Shown piece after piece: positions 17,630 to 26,344 of a DNA stretch of 64,000 bases. The notes under the pieces are model-generated. The model saw only the letters and a list, made by a program, of their open reading frames with translations, had not been told where the DNA came from and made no database searches. The stretch spans positions 1 to 64,000 of the forward strand of contig JALHNB010000017.1 in NCBI GenBank assembly GCA_022843745.1, in the 5' to 3' direction. The position numbers and the translations under genes were made by a program. How positions within the stretch are numbered: the first letter of the stretch is position 1; the number at the start of each line of letters is the position of its first letter. This stretch comes from Anaerolineae bacterium (GTDB taxonomy: Bacteria > Chloroflexota > Anaerolineae > Aggregatilineales > Phototrophicaceae).

Positions 17630-18724
17630 TTATGAACTCAGCGCTAGGTTCATCGTCACGGCGGTGTGATGATCGGGAATGCTTTCAATCGTCAGTTCGG
17701 CATCATGAAGTTCTGCCAGACGGCGAGCAATGACCAACCCCAGACCTGAACCCTGTTGTTCATGCAGCATACGATTAAACTGCATGTACGCACCGACATC
17801 GCGAATCTGCTGGGCCGTCATCCCGCGTCCATGATCCGTAACCTGCAACAGATAGCGTCCCTCGTGCTGGCTGCCGACCACATAAACAGGTGTGCCCTGC
17901 TCCGAAAACTTAAAAGCGTTATCAATAACTTCTTCCACCATCTTTTTTAAGTATTCTTCCAGCACATGGATACCCGCAACTTCCGCAACTTCCAGCTTCA
18001 AATCCGATTCACGGTTGTAAAGCTGAGACTTTTGGATCGCCTGATCCTCGATAACGACTCGTGGATGGGGAGTCGTGCTGTCGTGGAGCATCTTCGAAAA
18101 ATCAGCATCACTCGCTGAGGTTTCAATCTGAGCGTAAACCAGATAATTTTCGATCAGGTGATACAGCCGGTTAGCTGCTTTGTTGATGTGCCGCGCCATA
18201 TCGTGAATCTGATCGAGATCAGGATTCATTTCACCCAGCAGGAGGTCAGAAAAGCCGAGAATAATGGTCAGTGGAGTCCGAAGTTCATGAGGCATCGAAA
18301 GGATAATATTGCCGCGCAGTTCTTCCATGCGCTGTGCAGTGACACGTTCAATATCGACCCGTCGCCTTAAACGAGCGCTGATGGTTTTGAGTAAATCGGC
18401 CACACTGAAGGGCTTGGTGAGATAATCATCCGCACCATGTTCCATGCCATGCCGACGATCAATTTTATCGGTACGCGCAGTGAGGAAGATGAATGGAATA
18501 GCAGCCGTTTGGGGATCGCGACGCAGTTCATCCAAAACGTCGTACCCATCCAACTCTGGCATCATAATGTCGCAAATAATCAGATCGGGTAAATATTTGC
18601 GGGCTTCCCGGATACCCACGAGGCCGTTTTCCGCACCCACCAGTGTATAACCCTCAAAACCCAACATCTCCATAATGTCTTTTCGAAGCGAGTGTTCGTC
18701 TTCAATAACCAGAATTTTCGTCAT
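17630..18724 (-). CDS. Hybrid REC-histidine kinase
   Basis: A 364-residue soluble protein with an N-terminal receiver. The acidic pair is in ILVIEDEHSLR, the phospho-Asp in LIICDIMMPELDGYD and the Lys in DDYLTKPFSVADLL. A HisKA domain (about 140-205, ILSMPHELRTPLTIILGF) and HATPase (EEVIDNAFKFSEQG, then HGRGMTAQQIRDVG and GSGLGLVIARRLAELH) follow. The order REC then kinase suggests that it is phosphorylated by another kinase and relays the signal. The start is ATG 18724 (MTKILVIE) with GAGGT upstream. There is no adjacent partner. Confidence 0.93.
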   Translation of the reverse strand: MTKILVIEDEHSLRKDIMEMLGFEGYTLVGAENGLVGIREARKYLPDLIICDIMMPELDGYDVLDELRRDPQTAAIPFIFLTARTDKIDRRHGMEHGADDYLTKPFSVADLLKTISARLRRRVDIERVTAQRMEELRGNIILSMPHELRTPLTIILGFSDLLLGEMNPDLDQIHDMARHINKAANRLYHLIENYLVYAQIETSASDADFSKMLHDSTTPHPRVVIEDQAIQKSQLYNRESDLKLEVAEVAGIHVLEEYLKKMVEEVIDNAFKFSEQGTPVYVVGSQHEGRYLLQVTDHGRGMTAQQIRDVGAYMQFNRMLHEQQGSGLGLVIARRLAELHDAELTIESIPDHHTAVTMNLALSS

Positions 18725-18812
18725 GCAGGATACCTCGAAATTCAACAGCCCCACCTTAAGCTGCTGATATTCATTGTACCATTATTAGACAAATTAAAAT
18801 GTAAATTTTAGC

Positions 18813-19622
18813 TCAGGATAAGACCTGAGATGCCGCAAGAACCAGGATAATGATGCCCGCGATGATGCGATAATAGCCAAAAGCGACGAACGTATTATTG
18901 GCAACATAGCGCAGCAGCCAGCCAATTGAAAACCAGGCGACAATTCCCGACACAATCGCTCCCACGATAAGCATGGCAAGCTGATCGCCATTGATCTGGT
19001 CGAGATTGGTTAAAAGGTCAAAAATGGTGGCGAGTCCCAATGTGGGGATAGCCAGATAGAACGAAAATTGAGTGGCTGCACGTCGACTCATTCCACCCAA
19101 CCGTCCGCCAATAATCGAGGCGCCCGAGCGCGATACGCCAGGGATCAGCGCTGCCGTCTGGGCGAAGCCGACCTTAACGGCTTGCGACAGTGTAATATCC
19201 TCAGCTTCATCCGTTGTTGACTCGACCACTGGACGGCGTTCGACGATCAAAAAGATGATACCACCGACGATCAGGGTAATGCCGACAACGACAGGTGAAA
19301 ACAGAACTTCCTTCACCCAGTCCTTAATCAAAAGACCGATTACTGCCGCGGGGATAAAAGCGACGATAATACCCAACCAGAAACGTTGAACACGGGGATC
19401 CGAAGTCACGGTTCGGACTTGCTGAAGAATCTCAGACCGATAAAAAATAATAACGGCCACTACTGAACCAAGTTGGATGAAAATCTCAAATGTACCACCC
19501 ACACTGCCTTGAAAATTCAGCAGTGCTGCGGCGACAATCAGGTGGCCTGTGGACGAAATGGGTAAAAATTCAGTTATTCCTTCGACGATACCCAGTATGA
19601 CAACTTTTACCCATTCAATCAT
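18813..19622 (-). CDS. uppP: Undecaprenyl-diphosphatase
   Basis: A 269-residue integral membrane enzyme that removes one phosphate from undecaprenyl diphosphate, recycling the lipid carrier for peptidoglycan and other envelope glycans. Both family motifs are present: EGITEFLPISSTGHL at about residues 14-28 and PGVSRSGASIIGG with downstream RRAATQFSFYLAIP in the second half. Length and hydrophobic profile (seven to eight helices) match BacA/UppP. The ATG lies 49 bases after the glnS stop on the same strand, so the two may be co-transcribed. Confidence 0.96.
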   Translation of the reverse strand: MIEWVKVVILGIVEGITEFLPISSTGHLIVAAALLNFQGSVGGTFEIFIQLGSVVAVIIFYRSEILQQVRTVTSDPRVQRFWLGIIVAFIPAAVIGLLIKDWVKEVLFSPVVVGITLIVGGIIFLIVERRPVVESTTDEAEDITLSQAVKVGFAQTAALIPGVSRSGASIIGGRLGGMSRRAATQFSFYLAIPTLGLATIFDLLTNLDQINGDQLAMLIVGAIVSGIVAWFSIGWLLRYVANNTFVAFGYYRIIAGIIILVLAASQVLS

Positions 19623-19670
19623 GATTTGTCCTTCGATACATGTAAATTTAAGATACCAGGATTGTCGCGA

Positions 19671-21395
19671 TTAACTCGGCTGATTTTTCTGCACCTTTGC
19701 CCACTCATCTTTCAACGACACAGTGCGGTTGAATACCAGCTTATCCGTTTTCGAGTCGGGATCGACACAGAAATAGCCCAATCGCTCAAATTGATAGAAG
19801 CTGCCTGCCGCTGCTCCGGCCAGACTCGGTTCAATCCAGGCGGACTCCAGAACCTGAAGCGAGTTGGGATTAATAAACGCCGTGAAATCACCGTCCTCAA
19901 CTTCCTCGTTGGGATTCGCGCGATCAAAAAGATGATCGTACAGGCGTACCTCCGCCGCTTGTGCGTGATTCGCCGAAACCCAATGCAGCGTCGCTTTGAC
20001 TTTGCGCCCGTCGGCTGCGTCACCACCGCGTGTCTCCGGGTCATAGGTGCAGTGCAGTTCGACAACATTCCCCTGCTCGTCCTTGATGACATCGACGCAC
20101 TTGATGAAATAGGCATAACGCAGGCGTACTTCACGTCCCGGTGAAAGCCGATAAAATTTATTCGGCGGGTTTTCCATAAAATCTTCCTGTTCGACATACA
20201 ACACGCGCGAAAATGGCACTTTGCGCGTACCCATTGTCGGGTCTTCAGGATTATTCACCGCGTCAAATTCTTCAACCTTGTCTTCAGGATAGTTGGTAAT
20301 CACTACGCGAAGCGGCTTCAGCACACCCATGACACGCTGTGCCCTCTTGTTCAAATCCTGCCGGACACAATATTGCAGCATTCCAATCTCGGCGATGCTG
20401 TTACTTTTGGCGATGCCGATCAGATCGCAAAAATTTCGGATCGCCTCTGGCGTATAGCCAAGCCGCCGCACACCTGCCAAAGTCGGCATCCGAGGATCGT
20501 CCCAGCCGCGTACATGCTTATCCTGCACGAGTTTGATCAGTTTACGTTTGCTCAACACCGTGTAGTTGAGATTCAGGCGGGCAAACTCAATCTGCTTCGG
20601 GTGATAGATTCCCAATTGATCCAGACACCAGTCATAAAGTGGACGGTGATCTTCAAATTCGAGTGTGCAGATCGAATGTGTGATGCCTTCAATCGAGTCC
20701 GACTGCCCATGCGCAAAATCGTACATCGGGTAAATGCACCACTTGTCGCGAGTGCGAGGATGTTCCGCGTGTAAAATACGATACAGCACGGGGTCACGCA
20801 AATTGATATTGGGCGAAGCCATGTCGATTTTCGCGCGCAGGACACGCGAGCCATCGGGGAATTCGCCTTTGCGCATCCGTTCAAACAAGTCCATATTTTC
20901 GTCAATCGAACGACTGCGGTGCGGACTTTCTTTGCCCGGCTGAGTCAGAGTGCCGCGATATTCGCGAATCTGGTCAGCGGTCAGGTCATCAACATAGGCC
21001 TTACCCGCTTTAATAAGCTGGACTGCCCACTGGAAAAGCTGCTCAAAATAATCAGAAGCGTAAAAGACTTTATCACCCCACTCAAATCCAAGCCAGCGAA
21101 CATTTTCGATGATGGCATCAATGTATTCCTGTTCTTCTTTAGCTGGGTTGGTATCGTCAAAGCGAAGATTGCATTTGCCATTGTAATCGGCAGCGAGGCC
21201 AAAATTCAGGCAGATCGACTTGGCATGTCCGATATGCAGATAGCCGTTCGGCTCTGGCGGGAAACGGGTCTGAACACGCCCATCAAATTTACCAGTTCGA
21301 TTGTCTTCGTCGATGATGTCGCGGATAAAATTGCTGCGTGCTGGCGTTGCTTCCGCAGAATCCGTCTGTTTTTTTTCGTCTGGATTGCTGGTCAT
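19671..21395 (-). CDS. glnS: Glutaminyl-tRNA synthetase
   Basis: A class I synthetase of about 574 residues that charges tRNA-Gln directly. The HIGH motif is in [15 protein letters not shown] (about residues 45-60) and the KMSKS equivalent is [11 protein letters not shown]. The middle part has [18 protein letters not shown] and [10 protein letters not shown]. The C-terminal two-barrel anticodon-binding domain has [18 protein letters not shown]. Length is normal for bacterial GlnRS. I prefer ATG 21395 (MTSNPDEKK) with AAGGA upstream; the frame opens at a TTG 21 bases earlier. Many bacteria lack this enzyme and use GatCAB amidation instead. Confidence 0.97.
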   Translation of the reverse strand: MTSNPDEKKQTDSAEATPARSNFIRDIIDEDNRTGKFDGRVQTRFPPEPNGYLHIGHAKSICLNFGLAADYNGKCNLRFDDTNPAKEEQEYIDAIIENVRWLGFEWGDKVFYASDYFEQLFQWAVQLIKAGKAYVDDLTADQIREYRGTLTQPGKESPHRSRSIDENMDLFERMRKGEFPDGSRVLRAKIDMASPNINLRDPVLYRILHAEHPRTRDKWCIYPMYDFAHGQSDSIEGITHSICTLEFEDHRPLYDWCLDQLGIYHPKQIEFARLNLNYTVLSKRKLIKLVQDKHVRGWDDPRMPTLAGVRRLGYTPEAIRNFCDLIGIAKSNSIAEIGMLQYCVRQDLNKRAQRVMGVLKPLRVVITNYPEDKVEEFDAVNNPEDPTMGTRKVPFSRVLYVEQEDFMENPPNKFYRLSPGREVRLRYAYFIKCVDVIKDEQGNVVELHCTYDPETRGGDAADGRKVKATLHWVSANHAQAAEVRLYDHLFDRANPNEEVEDGDFTAFINPNSLQVLESAWIEPSLAGAAAGSFYQFERLGYFCVDPDSKTDKLVFNRTVSLKDEWAKVQKNQPS

Positions 21396-21511
21396 TTTAT
21401 TGCTTGTCCTTGTCAATGTGTCGTGCTGGACTAGTATAATGAACCACTCTACCAGATGTCAAAGCGCAGTTACTTGGTTTGAGAGCAACATTACCACCGC
21501 AGGAGAACATT

Positions 21512-23740
21512 TTGCGTCAACACCGTCCCCTGTTCGTCATCCTCATCCTTTTTGCAGTGGCCGTTCTGGCGCAACAAGCTGTACTTCCGCTGTTCGAAGG
21601 CAGTGATGAGCCGCTTCACTACGCTTACATTGAACACCTTCGGGCAACAGGGTCACTGCCAGACCGGGATGAGCGACTTTCCAGCGCGACACGCCAGGAA
21701 AGCGGACAGCCGCCGCTGACATACATCGTTGGAGCGCTGTTGGCGGATACCTTCCGCCTACCTGCTCTGCCTGACTTGATGCCCCAAACGCGGGATGCGC
21801 TTGTGGGGAAAACACGCAATCCCTGGAACACACCCGGCAACATCTGGAATCGCGTCGATAACCATAACTATTACTACAACTCAGCGAACGCCGATCCCGA
21901 AATCGCGCGGGCAATGTACAGCCTGCGATTAACATCGTTGGTCTATGGAATCATCGCGATCATCGGCGCTTATGGCGCGGCATCAGAAATTTTTGATCGC
22001 AGAGAATGGGTGATCGTCAGCACTGTCTTATTCGCTTTCATGCCAACCTTTGTCCATAGTGCCGCCTACATCAATAATGATGTTAACAGCACGGCCTTCT
22101 GCACACTGACCCTCTGGCAGTTGCTCCGGTTATTACGCCTGGGCGCTTCTACAAAACGTCTGCTGCTGATCGGCCTGCTCATTGCGTTGGCTGCGCTTTC
22201 AAAAGTAAACAGCCTGGGTATCCTACCTGCCGCCGGGTTAGCCCTGCTGCTGGATTGGCGGCGACAAGGCTACAGTTTTGGGCGTTTTTTAAAATTCGCG
22301 GTCATTTTGGCGATACCGATTGTGCTGCTGTTCGGCCCCTGGCTGCTGTATGGCCTGGTGCGCTACGGCGATCCTTTTGGATTCAACACCCATCCGCTTG
22401 GCAACTTTTTGACTCTGCAAGAACTGATGCCCCAATTCCCAAACATTTACCTGTCGTATTTTGCGCGATTCGGCCTATCAATTTATTTCTATCCGCTGAC
22501 TTATACCCTGTTTGGAGTGCTGTTGACGCTGGCTGTGACGGAATATGGACTTGCAGCATGGCGTTGGCGGCAGCTTCGCGAAAATCGCGTGTTACATCAG
22601 GCACTTGTGCTGGGTGCTGCGGCTTTGGTGGCGTTCGCCGGACTAATTCGGTGGATGCAGCTTCTGCCTGAAATCCCCGCCCGCTTGCTCTACCCTGCGC
22701 ATCTTTCATTAGTTATCTTGCTCACCGGAGGGCTATTTTTGCTGGCGCGGCGCTGGGAAATTTTTGATCGCCCACTCCGACTCTACGCCATTGGGTTGAC
22801 GGCAGGTACAGGCTTAATTGGCGGCAGTATCGCCGTCTACGCTGCATACACACCCCCTCCCTTAACCGAACGTGCCAATCTGCCACCACTCAAAGGAACA
22901 CCCTTTATTTTTGAAGATTCAGTCGCTTTTCTCGGCTATACACAAGATACACAGCGACTTTCAGGTACGTGGTATCCGATGACCTTATGCTGGGAAATTT
23001 TGAAAATGCCGCCGAGTGAGCCTGCATATTCGCTGAAATTGATTGGCGACGATGGCATTCTGACAGATCGAACAACGATCTTTGGCCTGGGTCAGCGAAA
23101 CAGTGCGCTCTGGAATGTCGGGGATATCTTCTGCGATAACGTGGAGCTGCCGCTGGTTGGTCGTATTATTGAGCCAGCGCGGGCTTACAACGTCATTCTG
23201 GTGATGCTGAACGCGGAAACATTCGCGATTGAAGACTGGCAGGCGGCAACATCCGATGGCAACCCGATTGACATCCCAATTCTCACACAGGCTTTCAGCC
23301 CAGCCGGGGATATGTCCACCGATGTTCCAGAAATAATCGCCGCTGATATTTCATTTCCTGGCTTCGCGACTCTCAAAGGCTATCACATTGATGGCAATCT
23401 CCAACCCGGCGAAACAGCCATTTTGAAATTATTGTGGGAGGTTTCTGGAACAACGCTGGATAATTTCGCGCAATTCATCCACTTAAGCGGCACGAATGGT
23501 TCGATTTCGCTCGCTGATGGCATCCCCCGACACGAAGAATATCCGACATTCGCGTGGGCGCGTGGCGAAACCGTTGCCGATAAATGGACTCTTCATCTAC
23601 CAGACGATCTGCCACCGGATGAATACAGCATCGGCATCGGCTTCTATCGACCTGACTCCGGCGCACGGATGTCGGCTGTCCAGAACAACGCCCCGGCAGC
23701 CGACAATATCGCAACGCTGCTCACAGTTTCCTTAAAATGA
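21512..23740 (+). CDS. GT39/ArnT-like multi-spanning glycosyltransferase or DUF2142-like membrane protein
   Basis: A membrane protein of about 742 residues. After the first helix, the loop LFEGSDEPLHYAYIEHL carries the Asp-Glu pair expected of GT-C enzymes (ArnT, GT39). QESGQPPLTYIVGALL follows. About ten helices run to residue 430. A soluble, extracellular beta-rich C-terminal part (about 440-742) has two similar segments. The start is a TTG with AGGAG six bases upstream; an earlier in-frame TTG at 21479 has none. It likely transfers a sugar from a polyprenyl-phosphate donor outside the membrane. A shorter paralogue lies at 40763-42586. Confidence 0.75.
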   Translation: MRQHRPLFVILILFAVAVLAQQAVLPLFEGSDEPLHYAYIEHLRATGSLPDRDERLSSATRQESGQPPLTYIVGALLADTFRLPALPDLMPQTRDALVGKTRNPWNTPGNIWNRVDNHNYYYNSANADPEIARAMYSLRLTSLVYGIIAIIGAYGAASEIFDRREWVIVSTVLFAFMPTFVHSAAYINNDVNSTAFCTLTLWQLLRLLRLGASTKRLLLIGLLIALAALSKVNSLGILPAAGLALLLDWRRQGYSFGRFLKFAVILAIPIVLLFGPWLLYGLVRYGDPFGFNTHPLGNFLTLQELMPQFPNIYLSYFARFGLSIYFYPLTYTLFGVLLTLAVTEYGLAAWRWRQLRENRVLHQALVLGAAALVAFAGLIRWMQLLPEIPARLLYPAHLSLVILLTGGLFLLARRWEIFDRPLRLYAIGLTAGTGLIGGSIAVYAAYTPPPLTERANLPPLKGTPFIFEDSVAFLGYTQDTQRLSGTWYPMTLCWEILKMPPSEPAYSLKLIGDDGILTDRTTIFGLGQRNSALWNVGDIFCDNVELPLVGRIIEPARAYNVILVMLNAETFAIEDWQAATSDGNPIDIPILTQAFSPAGDMSTDVPEIIAADISFPGFATLKGYHIDGNLQPGETAILKLLWEVSGTTLDNFAQFIHLSGTNGSISLADGIPRHEEYPTFAWARGETVADKWTLHLPDDLPPDEYSIGIGFYRPDSGARMSAVQNNAPAADNIATLLTVSLK

Positions 23741-23780
23741 CTCGGTTCAGGATATCGACTACTGTTTATTTCTGCTAGCT

Positions 23781-23820
23781 TCCCCTCCTCATCGCAATGG
23801 GGAGGGGATTGAGGGGTGGG
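23781..23820. repeat. CCCCTCC/GGAGGGG hairpin (family B)
   Basis: A CCCCTCC / GGAGGGG inverted repeat with a short loop, followed by GAGGGGTGGGG, sits between convergent genes. It resembles the elements at 53.87 and 60.71 kb. It may end transcription of the GT39-like gene. Confidence 0.6.
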
Positions 23821-23840
23821 GATATTACTCAAAATTTTCG

Positions 23841-25001
23841 CTAATTTTCGCGACCCAGAATATGCGTCACCACCGTTGCACCCGTGCCGCCAATATTTTG
23901 CGACATACCAATCGCCGCGTTCGGCACTTGATTAGCACCCGCTTCGCCGCGAAGCTGCGTGATTAAATCGACCAGTTCATATACGCCTGTCGCACCTACC
24001 GGATGTCCGCGCCCCTTGAGTCCACCCATCGTGCTGATCGGCACACGCCCGCCAACGGTGATTTCACCATCCTGCGCCAGATATGTTCCCTTCCCGCGCT
24101 CGGCAAATCCAGCCGCTTCCAGACTCAGCGCAGCCATAATCGAAAATGCGTCATGAACTTCAAAAACGTCTATATTCGACGGGGCAAGTTTGGCGCGATC
24201 ATAGGCTTTCGCGGCACTCATCCGCGCGGCTTCCAGCGCCAACATATCACGGCGGTTCGCGAGATCAAGCGAGTCGGTTGCTGTTGCGCTTGCCAGCACC
24301 CGAATCGGCGTGTTTTTGCTCAAATCGTGCGCCATCTCCAGCGAACATAAAATAATCGCCGCTGCACCGTCGCAAATCGGCGAGCTATCATAAAGATTGA
24401 TCGGGTCAGCGATCATCGGCGCGTTGTTATAAACCTTCTCGCTGATGGCCTTGCGGAACATCGCGTTGGGATTATTGACTGCGTTCTGATGCGCGTTGAT
24501 GCTGAACGGGCCAAATGCCTCGTGCGGCACGCGATATTCATACATATATCGCCGCATCACCAGCGCGTTGAGTGCGACAAACGATGCGCCGTGTGCGCCT
24601 TCAAAATCCGCATCAGCCGCCGTCGCCAAAGCGGATGTCACCGGGCCAGTGGTTGCATCGGTCATTTTTTCGACACCGCATACCGCCGCTACGTCGATCA
24701 TACCGCTGGCAATCGCGCGTACCGCTGTTTGGAATGCCGCGCCGCCGGATGCGCAAGCCGCCTCGACGGTGGTCGCCTCGATCCCGCGCCAGCCGACAAA
24801 ATCCGCGATCAACGCGCCGAGGTGTGCCTGGTTGCTGAGTCGCGGTGCGAGCATATTCGCAACATATAAAGCATCAACCTGTTCGATCCCAGCGTCCTGT
24901 GCCGCGCTTCGTAACGCCGCCGCACCCAGATCACGCAGACTCATTTCCCAAAGCTCACCAATCGGTGTCTGGCCGATCCCAATCACACAAACTTCACGCA
25001 T
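23841..25001 (-). CDS. Thiolase-family protein (SCP-x/archaeal-type acyl-CoA acetyltransferase)
   Basis: A 386-residue thiolase-fold protein. The nucleophile Cys is in TVEAACASGGAAF (about residue 84), and the His motif GGLKGRGHPVGATG is near residue 335. The C-terminal Cys of canonical thiolases (CxGGG) is missing and replaced by MSQNIGGTGATVVTHIL, as in the SCP-x/archaeal-type group. Such proteins usually act with an OB-fold DUF35 partner, and none is adjacent. It probably condenses or cleaves acyl-CoA, but the direction and substrate are unknown. The ATG is at 25001. Confidence 0.88.
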   Translation of the reverse strand: MREVCVIGIGQTPIGELWEMSLRDLGAAALRSAAQDAGIEQVDALYVANMLAPRLSNQAHLGALIADFVGWRGIEATTVEAACASGGAAFQTAVRAIASGMIDVAAVCGVEKMTDATTGPVTSALATAADADFEGAHGASFVALNALVMRRYMYEYRVPHEAFGPFSINAHQNAVNNPNAMFRKAISEKVYNNAPMIADPINLYDSSPICDGAAAIILCSLEMAHDLSKNTPIRVLASATATDSLDLANRRDMLALEAARMSAAKAYDRAKLAPSNIDVFEVHDAFSIMAALSLEAAGFAERGKGTYLAQDGEITVGGRVPISTMGGLKGRGHPVGATGVYELVDLITQLRGEAGANQVPNAAIGMSQNIGGTGATVVTHILGREN

Positions 25002-25137
25002 AGAGGATATCCTGTTCTATTTTTCACAATGAATGTCACTAATATAGCATGGCAAATCTCTCAAAACCTACCAAACTTCCCATATCAGGGCTAAACTCAC
25101 CCAAATTTAATCTCTAATCTGTTAAGAGGAGTGCATT

Positions 25138-26226
25138 ATGTCAAAAGCACAACTCACGGGACGTGAGCGTGTCCAGCGAATGTTCGAACGTCAGGATCAT
25201 GATCGCATCCCTCGCTATGATTCTTACTGGGATGAGACGATCAACCGCTGGCAAGGTGAAGGATTGGTCGGTGAACATGCGGCTGCCCTCGACCTGCTCG
25301 AAACAGATTTTCAAAGTCTGGGAGTAATCTGGCCGTCTCCCTTCCCTGGGCAACGAATTGTACTCGAAGAAGATACAGACACTGAAATTGTCCGCGATGC
25401 CTTTGGAGCAACCGGACGTTTCTGGAAAAACAAGTCCGGCACGCCAGAGCATATTGGCTTTGACTGCGACAGCCGCGAAAAATGGGAGAGTATCTATAAG
25501 CCGGCAATCGTCAACTCCCCAATTCAAACTGACCTGGAATCCTTCAAGACCAAATACGCAATTGCCCGTAAAGCCGGACGCTGGATTCATTGGCACTCTG
25601 CCGAATCGTTTGAGGAAACGCGCAAAATCGTCGGCGATGCGGTTGTTGCAGTGGCGATGGCAACCGACCCCGAATGGGTAGCAGATATGTCCAGAACCTA
25701 TACCGATTGTCTGCTACGGGAGTTTGAAGCCATTAACAGCCTGGGGTTGGAAATCGACGGTGTATTCATGTGGGGTGACATGGCTTATAACCGCAATACC
25801 TTCTGCTCTCCTAAGATGTATCGCGAGTTGATCTGGCCGGATCACAAGCGACTGGCGGATTGGGCACATACGCACGGCATGAAATTTATTTACCATACCG
25901 ATGGTAATGTCAATCGCGTGATGGATTTATATATTGAGGCTGGCTTCGATGCTCTACAACCCCTGGAAGCCAAAGCAAGTATGGATATTCGCGACCTGTG
26001 TCCAAAATACGGGGACAGAATTGCGCTTCAAGGCAATATCAATGTCATGGTGATGATGACGAACGATCATGAGCAAATCGAGCAGGAGATGGTATCCAAG
26101 TTTGCGGCAGGCAAAGCAACGAAAGGCTATTCGTATCACTCCGATCATTCGGTGCCTCCACAGGTCAGCCTGGAAACCTATCAATATATTGTCAGTTTGA
26201 TCGAGCGTTATGGAAGCTACGACTAA
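25138..26226 (+). CDS. Uroporphyrinogen decarboxylase (URO-D) family protein
   Basis: A 362-residue TIM-barrel protein of the URO-D superfamily (MSKAQLTGRERVQRMFERQDHDRIP). Features are GVFMWGDMAYNRNTFCSP, FIYHTDGNVNRVMDLYIEAG and QGNINVMVMM. It lacks the N-terminal arginine-rich catalytic loop of true HemE and sits outside any heme cluster. It is more like the MtaA/CmuA or uncharacterised sugar-cluster branch of the family. AAGAGGAG precedes the ATG. Methyltransferase, decarboxylase or another role is possible. Confidence 0.85.
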   Translation: MSKAQLTGRERVQRMFERQDHDRIPRYDSYWDETINRWQGEGLVGEHAAALDLLETDFQSLGVIWPSPFPGQRIVLEEDTDTEIVRDAFGATGRFWKNKSGTPEHIGFDCDSREKWESIYKPAIVNSPIQTDLESFKTKYAIARKAGRWIHWHSAESFEETRKIVGDAVVAVAMATDPEWVADMSRTYTDCLLREFEAINSLGLEIDGVFMWGDMAYNRNTFCSPKMYRELIWPDHKRLADWAHTHGMKFIYHTDGNVNRVMDLYIEAGFDALQPLEAKASMDIRDLCPKYGDRIALQGNINVMVMMTNDHEQIEQEMVSKFAAGKATKGYSYHSDHSVPPQVSLETYQYIVSLIERYGSYD

Positions 26227-26260
26227 CGAATTGACCTATCGCAAATAGTCCATTTTGCCC

Positions 26261-26289
26261 TTGTCACATGAGCGATCAGTATCTATAAT
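26261..26289 (+). promoter_or_regulatory. Sigma-70-type promoter of uvrA
   Basis: TTGTCA at 26261-26266 and a perfect TATAAT at 26284-26289, separated by exactly 17 bases. The expected start of transcription is near 26296, about 50 bases before the uvrA ATG. Confidence 0.7.
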
Positions 26290-26290
26290 A

Positions 26291-26302
26291 GAACGTTTGT
26301 AC
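26291..26302 (+). promoter_or_regulatory. Possible SOS (LexA) box at uvrA
   Basis: GAAC-GTTT-GTAC differs by one base from the Gram-positive type SOS half-site pair GAAC-N4-GTTC and overlaps the predicted transcription start. Position and neighbouring gene fit LexA control, but the lineage-specific LexA motif is not known to me. Confidence 0.4.
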
Positions 26303-26344
26303 ACTCCCCTTTTCTGCTCGATCAAGAAGTCACAGGCAGGCAAA

